A stretch of DNA of 64,000 nucleotides from Seohaeicola_A nanhaiensis (GTDB taxonomy: Bacteria; Pseudomonadota; Alphaproteobacteria; Rhodobacterales; Rhodobacteraceae). The translations under genes were made by a program, and so were the position numbers. The stretch is taken from contig NZ_JBHSGI010000004.1 of the NCBI RefSeq assembly GCF_042654245.1, positions 1 to 64,000 of the forward strand, read 5' to 3'. Positions 30,468 to 39,171 of the stretch are shown here, one piece after another. The notes under the pieces are model-generated. The model was not told the DNA's origin and did not search any database. It saw only the letters and a list, made by a program, of their open reading frames with translations. How positions within the stretch are numbered: position 1 is the first letter of the stretch; every line of letters starts with the position of its first letter.

Positions 30468-30830
30468 ATGACCCATCAACCGGAACCGTTGGAAGGCGCG
30501 CCGCTGATTGCGCCCTCGACCGTCGATCACCCGCTCTACGATCAGGTCGTGGATGCGTGCCGCACGGTCTACGACCCGGAAATCCCGGTCAACATCTACG
30601 AGCTGGGCCTTGTCTACACCATTGATATCACACCGGAAAACGAAGTGACCGTGGTGATGTCCCTGACCGCGCCGGGCTGCCCGGTGGCCGGCGAGATGCC
30701 CGGCTGGGTGGCCGAGGCGATCGAACCCATCGCCGGGGTCAAGCAGGTCGACGTCAAGCTGACCTGGGAACCGCCCTGGGGGATGGAGATGATGAGCGAC
30801 GAGGCCCGCCTCGAACTCGGCTTCATGTGA
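30468..30830 (+). CDS. sufT: SufT-like (DUF59/MIP18) Fe-S maturation protein
   Basis: A 120-residue DUF59 protein: VVDACRTVYDPEIPVNIYELGLVY, then SLTAPGCPVAGEMPGWV with the conserved Cys, and LTWEPPWGMEMMSDEARLELG at the end. These help insert or traffic Fe-S clusters. It is followed by an A-type carrier gene, in agreement with that role. A TATAAT box lies upstream. Confidence 0.88.
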   Translation: MTHQPEPLEGAPLIAPSTVDHPLYDQVVDACRTVYDPEIPVNIYELGLVYTIDITPENEVTVVMSLTAPGCPVAGEMPGWVAEAIEPIAGVKQVDVKLTWEPPWGMEMMSDEARLELGFM

Positions 30831-30906
30831 ACGCACCGGACGGTGCCCGGTAGCGCCTTGAAATAGATGCATTTCTCACCTACCTTGTGAGCGAAGGAGA
30901 AAGCAG

Positions 30907-31263
30907 ATGTTTTCCATTCCCGGCAAGCAGGCCGTCACCATGACCCCGGCCGCCACCGCCCAGATCGCGAAACTGATGACCAGGGGCGGCCACTCCGGCC
31001 TGCGCATCGGCGTCAAGAAGGGCGGCTGCGCCGGCATGGAATACACCATGGAATATGTGGATTCGGTCGATCCCATGGACGAGGTCGTCGAACAGGACGG
31101 CGCCCGCGTGATGATCGCGCCGATGGCTCAGATGTTCCTCTTCGGGACCGAGATCGACTATGCGACCGGCCTGCTCGAATCGGGCTTTCGCTTCAACAAC
31201 CCCAACGTGGCCGAGGCCTGCGGCTGCGGCGAGTCGATCAAGTTCAACGAGGTCGCCCGTTAA
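30907..31263 (+). CDS. A-type iron-sulfur carrier (SufA/IscA/ErpA family)
   Basis: A 118-residue protein with the three conserved Cys in GGCAGMEY (about residue 38) and CGCGES (near 106-108), which bind the Fe-S cluster. GGAG precedes the ATG. It follows sufT and forms a small Fe-S gene pair away from a main suf cluster. The last codon overlaps the stop of the convergent MarR gene. Confidence 0.92.
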   Translation: MFSIPGKQAVTMTPAATAQIAKLMTRGGHSGLRIGVKKGGCAGMEYTMEYVDSVDPMDEVVEQDGARVMIAPMAQMFLFGTEIDYATGLLESGFRFNNPNVAEACGCGESIKFNEVAR

Positions 31264-31757
31264 CCCTGCGGCGGGTCCATATCGCTCAGGTTAACAAGAA
31301 ATTGACCAAGGCAGCGCGTCAGCGTCTCCACGTCTGATTTGCTCAACCCTTTCAACAACTTGCGCTGCCGCTCCAGTGCCACCTCCAGGATCTCGGCGTG
31401 CAGCGCCTGCCCTTCGGGAGTCAGCACCCAGTCGCTGCGGTTCCCCCCGGCCGGCGCCGCCAGTCCCTTCGTTTCCAGCCGCTTCAGACTGCGGCTCACC
31501 GCCCCCTTGTCGATCCCGATGGTGCGCCCCGCATGGCTCACACTGCTCCCCGGTTCGCGGGTCAGCATCACCAGCATCCGCCAGTCCATCGCGCCGATCC
31601 CGTAGCGGTCCTGATAGAACCGCGCCGCCGCCCGGGTGAACCGGTTCGCCGCGAAGGTCAGCAGCACGGTCGGCGAGCGGTCGAAACTCAGCGTCTGCGC
31701 GCCCGTCTCGCCCACCGTTACCAGAAACTCCAGGTCGTCCGTCTTGTGCAAGTCCAT
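31260..31757 (-). CDS. MarR-family transcriptional regulator
   Basis: A 165-residue winged-HTH protein: AMDWRMLVMLTREPGSSVSHAG, then GIDKGAVSRSLKRLETKGLA (recognition helix). It is divergent from the P450 gene with two palindromes between them (31795-31831), so it probably represses both. The ATG at 31755-31757 has GGAGG directly before it (unusually close); a TTG at 31778 is an alternative. Confidence 0.85.
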   Translation of the reverse strand: MDLHKTDDLEFLVTVGETGAQTLSFDRSPTVLLTFAANRFTRAAARFYQDRYGIGAMDWRMLVMLTREPGSSVSHAGRTIGIDKGAVSRSLKRLETKGLAAPAGGNRSDWVLTPEGQALHAEILEVALERQRKLLKGLSKSDVETLTRCLGQFLVNLSDMDPPQG

Positions 31758-31794
31758 GCCTCCGTGGGTCTTTTCCAAAGTAGATCACTTCGCC

Positions 31795-31831
31795 GTTGAC
31801 ATGACAACAGTTCCGGCGTTGTCATGACAAC
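31795..31831. promoter_or_regulatory. Two MarR-type operators between the regulator and the P450 gene
   Basis: GTTGTCATGACAAC (31818-31831) is a perfect 14-bp palindrome, and GTTGACATGACAAC (31795-31808) differs by one base; their starts are 23 bases apart (two helical turns). A leftward promoter TTGTCA-17-TCTACT overlaps the first, so the MarR protein would repress itself. Confidence 0.65.
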
Positions 31832-31862
31832 GACACGCCCGAGTCTGGGAGGAACCCGCGCC

Positions 31863-33017
31863 ATGTCCGATGCCCCCGTCGCCCATATCGACCTTGCCGC
31901 CTTCACCGCCGATCCCTATCCGGCGCTGCAGAAGATGCGGGCCGAAACACCCATTGCCTTCGTCCCGGAACTGGGCGCCACCCTGATCACCCGGCGCGAC
32001 GACGTGCACCGCGAAGAGAAACGCGTGCAGGTGTTTTCCTCGCTCCAGCCGCAGGGTCTCATGACCCGGCTGATGGGCGAGAACATGATGCGCAAGGACG
32101 GCGAAGCCCATCAGAACGAACGCAAAATCCTGTTTCCCGCCGTCAGCCCGCGCACCGTGCAGGACCACTGGCGCGCGATCTTCGCGGCCAAGACCGCCGA
32201 AATCCTCGACCGTCTCGCGCCGACCGGGGCCTGCGATCTGGTCACCGATTACGCCATGCCGGTCTCGGCCGAGGCGCTGAAGGCGATCACCGGGCTGACC
32301 AACATGGCCACCGCGCATATGGATCACGTGAGCCAGGCGATGATCGACGGCTGCGCCAATTATGCCGGAAACCCCGAGATCGAGGCCCGTTGCAACAGCG
32401 CCACCCAATCCATCGACGATCATATCTCGGGCATGTGGTCCGACCCGCCGCCGCGCTCGGCGCTGGCGGTGATGATCGCGGGCGGGATGAACGAGACCTC
32501 CGTGCGCGCCAATATCAAATTGATCATCTCCGGCGGGCAGAATGAACCCCGTGACGCCATCGCCGGCACCATCTGGGCGCTGCTTTCGCATCCGCAGCAA
32601 CTGGAGATGATCCTGAAAGGAGAGCGCAGCTGGCACGACGCCTTCAGCGAATACGCCCGCTGGCAGTCGCCCATCGGAATGTCGCCGCGCCGGGTGGCAC
32701 AGCGCGACACGGTGAACGGCGTCACCTTCGAACCCGAAGACCGGGTGTTCCTCATGTTCGCCTCGGCCTGCCGGGACGAGGCGCATTTCGCCGAGCCGGA
32801 CCGCTTCGACATCACCCGCGACACCCAGCCCGCCATCAGCTTTGGCGCGGGCCCGCATTTCTGCGCCGGGGCCGCCGCCTCGCGCTGCATGATCGCCGAT
32901 GTGGCGCTGCCGATGATCTTCGACCGCCTGCCGGGCCTGAGGCTCGATGGCGAGGTGCGCTTTACCGGCTGGGCCTTCCGCGGTCCGGTCTCGGTCCCGG
33001 TGCGCTGGGACGGCTGA
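31863..33017 (+). CDS. Cytochrome P450 with atypical I-helix
   Basis: A 384-residue soluble bacterial P450. The heme ligand is Cys334 in FGAGPHFCAG, and the K-helix ExxR is E263-R266. In the I-helix the usual (A/G)Gx(D/E)T acid-alcohol pair is replaced by GGQNEP (224-229), with Pro where Thr normally assists O2 activation; peroxygenase-type P450s also lack this Thr. GGGAGG precedes the ATG. No ferredoxin or reductase gene is nearby. Substrate unknown; regulated by the divergent MarR. Confidence 0.88.
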   Translation: MSDAPVAHIDLAAFTADPYPALQKMRAETPIAFVPELGATLITRRDDVHREEKRVQVFSSLQPQGLMTRLMGENMMRKDGEAHQNERKILFPAVSPRTVQDHWRAIFAAKTAEILDRLAPTGACDLVTDYAMPVSAEALKAITGLTNMATAHMDHVSQAMIDGCANYAGNPEIEARCNSATQSIDDHISGMWSDPPPRSALAVMIAGGMNETSVRANIKLIISGGQNEPRDAIAGTIWALLSHPQQLEMILKGERSWHDAFSEYARWQSPIGMSPRRVAQRDTVNGVTFEPEDRVFLMFASACRDEAHFAEPDRFDITRDTQPAISFGAGPHFCAGAAASRCMIADVALPMIFDRLPGLRLDGEVRFTGWAFRGPVSVPVRWDG

Positions 33018-33056
33018 CCCCTTGCCCCAGGGCCTTGCCCGCGCCATATCGGTCCT

Positions 33057-33749
33057 ATGCTTCGCGTCGTCCCGATCCTGCTGGCCGTCCTTTATGCCTA
33101 TGTCTGGTATCGTCTCTCTGTCTGGCGCACCCACAAGGAACTCGACGCGAAGTCGACCGAACTGGCCGACCCGCGCCTGCGCGCACTGACCGACCGGCTG
33201 GCCGCCAGTCTCGACCTGCCCCGCGTCAAGGTCTTCATCTACGAAATCGCCCCCGTGAACGGCTTGGCCGCGCCCGACGGGCGGATCTTCATCACCCGGG
33301 GCTTCTACCAGAAATTCCTGAGCGGCGAGGTCAGCGGCGAGGAACTGGCTGGCGTGATCGCCCACGAACTGGGCCATGTCGCGCTCGGCCACACGCGGCG
33401 GCGGATGATCGACTTTTCCGGTCAGAACGCCCTGCGTACCGTTCTGATCATGATCTTGGGGCGCTTCCTGCCCGGCATCGGCATCTGGATCGCCAACATG
33501 CTGACCTCCCTGCTCGCCGCCCGTCTCAGCCGGCAGGACGAATACGAGGCCGACGCCTATGCCGCCGCCCTTCTCACCAAGGCCGGCATCGGCATCGCCC
33601 CGCAGAAATCGCTGTTCCGCAAGCTCGAGGCGCTGACCCAGAGCAATGCTGGCATGGCGCCCGCCTGGCTGATGAGCCACCCCAAGGTGGAAGAGCGGAT
33701 CGCCGCGCTGGAAACGCTGGAACGCCGCTGGGACCGGCTCGAAACCTAG
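33057..33749 (+). CDS. M48 family metallopeptidase
   Basis: A 230-residue membrane-linked zinc protease: an N-terminal hydrophobic segment (MLRVVPILLAVLYAYVWY), the HELGH motif (VIAHELGHVALGH, about residues 103-107), a hydrophobic pair near 125-150 and the third ligand Glu in DEYEADAYAA. It resembles HtpX/M48 proteases in membrane quality control. It converges with the PIN gene, overlapping by 4 bases. Confidence 0.88.
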   Translation: MLRVVPILLAVLYAYVWYRLSVWRTHKELDAKSTELADPRLRALTDRLAASLDLPRVKVFIYEIAPVNGLAAPDGRIFITRGFYQKFLSGEVSGEELAGVIAHELGHVALGHTRRRMIDFSGQNALRTVLIMILGRFLPGIGIWIANMLTSLLAARLSRQDEYEADAYAAALLTKAGIGIAPQKSLFRKLEALTQSNAGMAPAWLMSHPKVEERIAALETLERRWDRLET

Positions 33750-34285
33750 GCCAGCGCCTTGCCAAGGCGCGGCAGCCGCGCCTTCTTCATCAGCGCGCGC
33801 ATCTCCCAGGGCTCCCCCGACAGGCGGCGCGCCTCGTCCAGCACTGCCTGCGCCACGCCCCGCATCCCCTCGGGATCGGCCTGCCAGAATCCGAACAGGA
33901 AGGCATCCGGATCGGCGCGCGACAGCCCTTCCTCGGCCAGCACGTTGCGCGGAAAGTCCACGGCGTTCAGCGTCACGATCACATCCGCATGGCCCGCCAC
34001 GGCGGCGGCCAGCACATGTACATCCGCCGGATCCGGCAGCCACAGCCGCGCCTCGACCCCCGGCGCCGGTGGCACCTCGGCGTCCGGCCACTGGCTGCGC
34101 ACCACGGCGATCTCGGCCCGCGCCTGCGCCTCGCCCCCCGGCCCCAGCTTGCGGGCCGCCCGCGCCCACTCCTCGAGGATGCGCGCCGACCAGAGGGGGG
34201 TGAAATGCCCGATCCGCGCCGCGCCCAGCAGCACCTCGCGCATCACCGTGGGATACAGCACGCAGGTATCCAGCAGGACCTTCAC
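33746..34285 (-). CDS. PIN domain protein (RSP_2648-like)
   Basis: A 179-residue PIN-fold ribonuclease-like protein: LLDTCVLYPTVMRE (first Asp), the middle Glu in ILEEWARA, and DVIVTLNAVDFP with later acidic residues. PIN proteins are often toxins of TA pairs, but this one has no antitoxin gene. The GTG start overlaps the stop of the rRNA methyltransferase gene (GTGA), and a long Rhodobacterales family shares this form. A role in RNA processing beside the methyltransferase is inference. Confidence 0.8.
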   Translation of the reverse strand: MKVLLDTCVLYPTVMREVLLGAARIGHFTPLWSARILEEWARAARKLGPGGEAQARAEIAVVRSQWPDAEVPPAPGVEARLWLPDPADVHVLAAAVAGHADVIVTLNAVDFPRNVLAEEGLSRADPDAFLFGFWQADPEGMRGVAQAVLDEARRLSGEPWEMRALMKKARLPRLGKALA

Positions 34286-35490
34286 AGCCGGAAGAACACG
34301 GCCTTGAGATACCCGCTCTCCGCCAGCTGCGGCAGTTGCGGATGATCCGCCCCGGCAAAGCCGGTGTGCAGCAGCTGCGGCCACCGCCCGGCCCGGCCGA
34401 TGCCGCGCAGGCTTGCCTCGCGGAACCGCGCGATATCGGCGGCGTGCGAGCAGGAACACAGCCCGAGATAGCCGCCCTCGGCCACCAGCGGCGCGGCCAG
34501 CCGCGCGATCCGCTCGTAGGCGCGCAGCCCCGCGTCCAGCGCCGCCTTCGACGGCGCAAAGGCCGGCGGGTCGCAGATCACCAGATCGAACCGGGCGTTC
34601 TCCTCCGCCAGCGCCGCCAGCACCTCGAAGGCATCGCCCTGCCGGATCGCGAATTTGCCCGCGACCCCGGTGGCCTCTGCCCCCGCCTCGGCCAGCGCCA
34701 GCGCCGGGGCAGATCCATCCACCGCCAGCGCACTCTCGGCGCCCGCGGCCAGCGCGGCCAGGGCAAACCCGCCCACATGGCTGAACACGTCCAGCACCCG
34801 CGCGCCCTTGGCAAGCCGGGCCGCAAAGGCGTGGTTGTCGCGCTGGTCGAAATACAGCCCGGTCTTCTGCCCGCCGGTCAAGTCGGCCATATAGGTCGCG
34901 CCGTTCATCGGCACCGGCACCGGCGCCTCGGGCGCGCTGCCCAGCAGCACGCCCGACACATCGTCCAGCCCCTCCAGCGCCCGCGTCCGCCCGCCGGCGT
35001 TCTTGAGGATGCAGCGCGCGCCCGTCACCTCGGCCAGCGCGGCGGCGAGGTCATCCAGATGCGCCTCGGCCCAGGCCGCGTTCGGCTGGATCACGCAGAC
35101 ATCGCCGAACCGGTCGATCACCACCCCGGGCAGCCCGTCCGCCTCGGCATGGACCAGCCGGTAGAAGGGCGCATCGAACAGCCGCGACCGCATCTCCAGC
35201 GCGCGCGCCAGCCGCGCCGCGAACCAGTCGCGGTCGATCGCCGCCTCGGGGTCGCGGTCCAGCATCCGGCAGAGGATCTTCGACTCCGGGTTCACCGCCA
35301 CCAGCCCCAGAGGCGTGCGGTTCTCGTCCTCCAGCACCGCCAGCGCGCCGGGCATCAGCGCCCGGGTGCGCCGGTCGGTCACGATGTCATTGGCATAGAC
35401 CCAGGGAAACCCGCGCCGGATCGCCCGGGCGTCGGATTTCGGTTTCATGCGGACGCGCGGGCGCTCAAAGACGGCGGAAGGGGATGTCAT
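34282..35490 (-). CDS. RlmI-like class I rRNA methyltransferase
   Basis: A 402-residue protein with an N-terminal PUA domain (RRGFPWVYANDIV...GALAVLEDENRTPLG), a central GGQKTGLYFDQRDN and a SAM-binding motif (VLDVFSHVGGFALAALAAGA), then VICDPPAFAPSK with the catalytic region and CSCSH. This is the RlmI/RlmCD-type layout, C5-methylation of 23S rRNA. It is coupled to the PIN gene. Confidence 0.88.
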   Translation of the reverse strand: MTSPSAVFERPRVRMKPKSDARAIRRGFPWVYANDIVTDRRTRALMPGALAVLEDENRTPLGLVAVNPESKILCRMLDRDPEAAIDRDWFAARLARALEMRSRLFDAPFYRLVHAEADGLPGVVIDRFGDVCVIQPNAAWAEAHLDDLAAALAEVTGARCILKNAGGRTRALEGLDDVSGVLLGSAPEAPVPVPMNGATYMADLTGGQKTGLYFDQRDNHAFAARLAKGARVLDVFSHVGGFALAALAAGAESALAVDGSAPALALAEAGAEATGVAGKFAIRQGDAFEVLAALAEENARFDLVICDPPAFAPSKAALDAGLRAYERIARLAAPLVAEGGYLGLCSCSHAADIARFREASLRGIGRAGRWPQLLHTGFAGADHPQLPQLAESGYLKAVFFRL

Positions 35491-35545
35491 GGCGCTCTCA
35501 TACTGGCTCTGACAGCGCTGCGAAAGGCCGGGAATGGTGCGCCGC

Positions 35546-35827
35546 TCAGCTCGTTCCGCGCGGCCGGCTGCGCCAGCCGCCCCGCCGCCGCGGCGGCCCC
35601 GCGCTCTCCAGCCCCGCGCGCAGGACCGAAGTCATCGGATGCCCGGCCTCCCCGGCGTAATGGTCCAGCAACCGGTTCAGCGCCCCGGCCACATCCGCGC
35701 CCTGCGGCAGGCTCAGCGCCCAGTCAAGGAAGATGCTCCGGCATTCCGGTTCGGTTATCCCCTCGATCCGATAGGCCTCGCGCACCAGGTTCTTCGGATC
35801 GTCCGACTGCAACCGATCGCCGGTCAT
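35546..35827 (-). CDS. Conserved small protein upstream-overlapping relation to glnE
   Basis: A 93-residue protein starting MTGDRLQSDDPKNLVREAYRIEGITEPECRSI, with a basic, disordered C-terminus. The ATG overlaps the glnE stop (ATGA), so it is translated with glnE. The pattern EAYRIEGI.E.ECRSIFLDWAL looks conserved in Rhodobacterales, but the function is unknown to me. Confidence 0.7.
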   Translation of the reverse strand: MTGDRLQSDDPKNLVREAYRIEGITEPECRSIFLDWALSLPQGADVAGALNRLLDHYAGEAGHPMTSVLRAGLESAGPPRRRGGWRSRPRGTS

Positions 35828-38607
35828 TGCTCCGTCTCCTCACCCAAGACGCGGTCGATGCGCTCGGCGGCGTCGCCATAGCCGTCCGCCAGCGCGCCGC
35901 GCAGCACCTCGATCGACTCGAACCCCGCGCTGCGGCACAGGAAATCGCGCCCGCCCTCGCCCAGCTTCGTGTCCTCCGCCGGGTCCTCCGACAGCAGCCG
36001 CCGCGCGGTCTGCACCTGCCAGAACAGCCGGTAATGCCCCGCCAGCGCGTCGCCATCGGCCGGCGGGAGCCAGCCGCAGTTGATCCCGCCGGCCAGCCCC
36101 GCCAGCACGTCGCGCTCGGGTGTGCCCGACAGCAGCGCGCCCGCCTGCGCCACCAGCTCGATATCCTGCAACCGCCCCGGCCCGGTCTTGATATCCCACA
36201 GCCCGCGCGGGCTCTTGGCCTCGGCGATCCGTGCCCGCATGTCGCGCACCTCCTTCAGCACGTGGTCCCGGTCGCGCGGCTGCGACAGCAGCTCGCGCCG
36301 GAACGCCTCGATATCCGCCGCCAGCCCCTCGGCGCCTCCGGCCACCACCCGCGCGCGGGTCAGGGCCAGATGCTCCCAGACCCAGGCGCTGGTCTGCTGA
36401 TAGTCGCGGAAACTGGCCCAGCTGGTCGCCACCGGCCCCTGCGTGCCCGAGGGGCGCAGCCGCATGTCCACCTCGTAAAGCCGCCCCTGCGCCATCGGCG
36501 CGGTCAGCGCGGTGATCAGCGCCTGGGTCAGCCGCGCGTAATAGGGCCGCGTGGCCAACGGGCGCGGCCCGTCCGAGGACTCGACCTCGCCCGGATCGTA
36601 GATCACGATGAGGTCCAGATCGCTCTCGGTGTTCAGCCGCCGCGCGCCCAGCGATCCCATACCCAGCACCGCCGCGCCCCGGCCCGGCGGCGCACCATGT
36701 TTCGCCGCGAACTGCTTCTGCACCACCGGGAAGACCGTGGCGATCACCGCATCGGCCAGATCGGCATACTGCCGCCCGGCCTCATTGCCGTCGATCAGCC
36801 CGCGCAGCAGGTGAACGCCGATGCGGAAATGCCATTCTTTCATCCAGCGCCGCGCGCCGTCCAGCTGGGTCTCGTAATCCTCTTCCCGCGCCAGCTGATC
36901 GCCCAGCTCGCGCGTCAGCGCATCGCGCCCCGGCCAGACGGCAAAGAAATCCCCGGCGATCACAGCATCGAAAACGCCGGAATTGCGCGACAGATACCCC
37001 GCCAGCGCCGGCGAGGTTCCGACGATATCGACCAGCAGGTCGATCAGCTGCGCGTTCGCCTCGAACAGCGAGAACAGCTGCACCCCCGCCGGCAGCCCCT
37101 GCAGGAACCCGTCCAGCGCGATCAGCGCCTCGTCCGGCTTCGACGTGCGCGACAGCCGCGCCAGCATCTCGGGGCGCAGCCGGTCGAAGATCTGCCGCGC
37201 CCGCTGCGAGCGCAGGGCCGCATAGGTCGGCCAGCGCTTGCAGATCGAGGTGTCGAAGGCCTCGGGAATATCCACCTGACGCCGCGCGTCGGGCGCGAAG
37301 AAATCCTCGGTCAGCGCATGCACTTCCGTCAGCCGCCGCACGACCTCGGCCCCCACGCTGCGGATATCGCTGCCCATCAGGCAGGCCAGCCGCTCGAACT
37401 CTTCCTCGCTGGTGGGCAGCTTGTGGGTCTGCGCATCGTGCAGCATCTGAATCCGGTGTTCGACCTCGCGATGTGCGCGATAATGCCCGGTCAGTTGCTG
37501 GGCCACTTCCGGCGGAACCCAGCCCTTGGCGGCCAGCGCCGCCAGCCCCTCGACCGTGCCGCGCACCCGCAGGCTCTCATCCCGCCCGCCCGCGATCAGC
37601 TGCCGTGTCTGGGTAAAGAACTCGATCTCGCGGATGCCCCCGCGCCCCAGCTTCATGTCATGCCCCATGACGGTGAGAGGCCCGCCCAGGCGCTTGCTCT
37701 CGCGGATGCGCAGACGCATGTCATGGGCGTCCTGGATCGCCGCGAAATCCAGATGCCGCCGCCAGATGAAGGGCCGCAGCGATGCGATGAACCTTTCGCC
37801 CGCCGCGATATCGCCGGCACAGGGCCGCGCCTTGATATAGGCCGCGCGCTCCCAGGTCCGCCCCAGGCTCTCGTAATAGCTCTCGGCCGCCCCGATCGAC
37901 AGGCAGACCGGCGTCACCGAAGGATCGGGGCGCAGCCGCAGGTCGGTGCGAAAGACATAGCCCTCGGCCGTCCGGTCGCCCAGCGTCGCGGTAAAGGCGC
38001 GGGTCGCCTTCACCATCGCCTGCCGCGCCTCGTGGAAATCGTCGGCGCCATAGCGGGTCTCGTCGAACAGGCAGATCAGGTCGATGTCGGACGAATAGTT
38101 CAGCTCGCCCGCGCCCATCTTGCCCATCGCCAGCACGACCATCCCGGCGGCGGTTGCCACGTCGCCCTCGCCCTGCCCCGGCAGCTTGCCCCGCCGAACC
38201 AGCGCCGCGATCTCGGCCCGCAGCGCCGCCTCGCAGGCCGCCGCCGCGAAATCCGACAGCGCGCCGGTCACCTTCTCCAGCGGCCAGGCTCCCGCCAGAT
38301 CGGCCAGCGCCAGAATCAGCGCCACCCGTCGCTTGGCCTGCCGCAGATCGCCGCTCAGCCGGTCGCGCGGGATCTCGGGCAGCGCACCCATGATCGCCGC
38401 CAGCGCCGCATCGGGATCGTCCAGCGCTCCGGGCAGCCAGTCGGCCTCGGCCTCGATCAGGCTCTTCAGATAGGGGCTCGACCCGGCGGTGCCGCGCAGC
38501 AGGTCGGCATGATCGCGGTTCAGCCCCGGCACGGCGGCAAGCGCCTCGTCTCCGAGGTCGGTCTGGAAGGGGCGCGGCAGGCGGGAGATGACAAGGCGGT
38601 TCGACAT
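35824..38607 (-). CDS. glnE: Bifunctional glutamine synthetase adenylyltransferase/adenylyl-removing enzyme
   Basis: A 927-residue cytoplasmic enzyme that adds and removes AMP on glutamine synthetase in response to nitrogen status. Two nucleotidyltransferase domains are visible: GKMGAGELNYSSDIDLICLFDE (N-terminal, about 155-176) and LGARRLNTESDLDLIVIYD (C-terminal, about 650-668). The helical linker and length fit GlnE. The ATG at 38605-38607 starts MSNRLVISRLPRPF. Confidence 0.95.
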   Translation of the reverse strand: MSNRLVISRLPRPFQTDLGDEALAAVPGLNRDHADLLRGTAGSSPYLKSLIEAEADWLPGALDDPDAALAAIMGALPEIPRDRLSGDLRQAKRRVALILALADLAGAWPLEKVTGALSDFAAAACEAALRAEIAALVRRGKLPGQGEGDVATAAGMVVLAMGKMGAGELNYSSDIDLICLFDETRYGADDFHEARQAMVKATRAFTATLGDRTAEGYVFRTDLRLRPDPSVTPVCLSIGAAESYYESLGRTWERAAYIKARPCAGDIAAGERFIASLRPFIWRRHLDFAAIQDAHDMRLRIRESKRLGGPLTVMGHDMKLGRGGIREIEFFTQTRQLIAGGRDESLRVRGTVEGLAALAAKGWVPPEVAQQLTGHYRAHREVEHRIQMLHDAQTHKLPTSEEEFERLACLMGSDIRSVGAEVVRRLTEVHALTEDFFAPDARRQVDIPEAFDTSICKRWPTYAALRSQRARQIFDRLRPEMLARLSRTSKPDEALIALDGFLQGLPAGVQLFSLFEANAQLIDLLVDIVGTSPALAGYLSRNSGVFDAVIAGDFFAVWPGRDALTRELGDQLAREEDYETQLDGARRWMKEWHFRIGVHLLRGLIDGNEAGRQYADLADAVIATVFPVVQKQFAAKHGAPPGRGAAVLGMGSLGARRLNTESDLDLIVIYDPGEVESSDGPRPLATRPYYARLTQALITALTAPMAQGRLYEVDMRLRPSGTQGPVATSWASFRDYQQTSAWVWEHLALTRARVVAGGAEGLAADIEAFRRELLSQPRDRDHVLKEVRDMRARIAEAKSPRGLWDIKTGPGRLQDIELVAQAGALLSGTPERDVLAGLAGGINCGWLPPADGDALAGHYRLFWQVQTARRLLSEDPAEDTKLGEGGRDFLCRSAGFESIEVLRGALADGYGDAAERIDRVLGEETEQ

Positions 38608-38689
38608 GGCGCCACCCTGCTGCGGCGCGCGGAAATGGTCAATCGCACCCGCTTGATCTTGTCGCCCAAAGACCGCAAGACTGCGCGCC

Positions 38690-39157
38690 ATGAGCAAGAG
38701 CATGAAACGTGTGAAGGCCGCGCTGGACACCGCCGGCATCCCTGCAGAAATCCGCGAGACCGCGCTGGCGCGCACCGCCGCCGATGCGGCGGCCGCGGTC
38801 GGCTGCGAGGTCGACCAGATCGCCAAGTCGATCATTTTCCGCGGCGAAACCAGCGGCCGGGCGGTGCTGTTCCTGACCGCCGGCGGCAATCAGGTCGATC
38901 CGGCCAAGGCGGCCCTTGTGGCCGGCGAACCGCTGGGGAAGGCCGATGCCGCGCTGGTGCGCGAACAGACCGGCTTTGCCATCGGCGGGGTGGCCCCGGT
39001 CGGGCATCTTTCGCCCATCCGCGCCTTTCTCGACCCGCGCCTGACCGAGTTCCCGCTGGTCTGGGCCGCGGCCGGCACCCCGCATCACGTCTTCTCGGCC
39101 ACCGCCGAGCAGCTGCGCGCGGCCTCCGGCGCGGAACTGGCCGACTTCACGGCCTGA
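38690..39157 (+). CDS. YbaK/EbsC-like aminoacyl-tRNA deacylase
   Basis: A 155-residue member of the YbaK/ProX editing family: AKSIIFRGETSGRAVLFLTAGGNQVD with the conserved Lys, and GFAIGGVAPVGHL (GxxPxGh). The family removes mischarged amino acids from tRNA. Divergent from glnE; GAG precedes the ATG only weakly. Confidence 0.88.
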   Translation: MSKSMKRVKAALDTAGIPAEIRETALARTAADAAAAVGCEVDQIAKSIIFRGETSGRAVLFLTAGGNQVDPAKAALVAGEPLGKADAALVREQTGFAIGGVAPVGHLSPIRAFLDPRLTEFPLVWAAAGTPHHVFSATAEQLRAASGAELADFTA

Positions 39158-39171
39158 CCGCGCCCGAGGGT

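Noticed and set aside
33746..34285. PIN gene as half of a toxin-antitoxin pair
   Set aside because: No small antitoxin gene is adjacent; the neighbour is a methyltransferase.
31785..34559. A 924-codon leftward frame across the P450 and M48 genes
   Set aside because: Antisense to two genes with clear catalytic motifs; no domain recognised in it.
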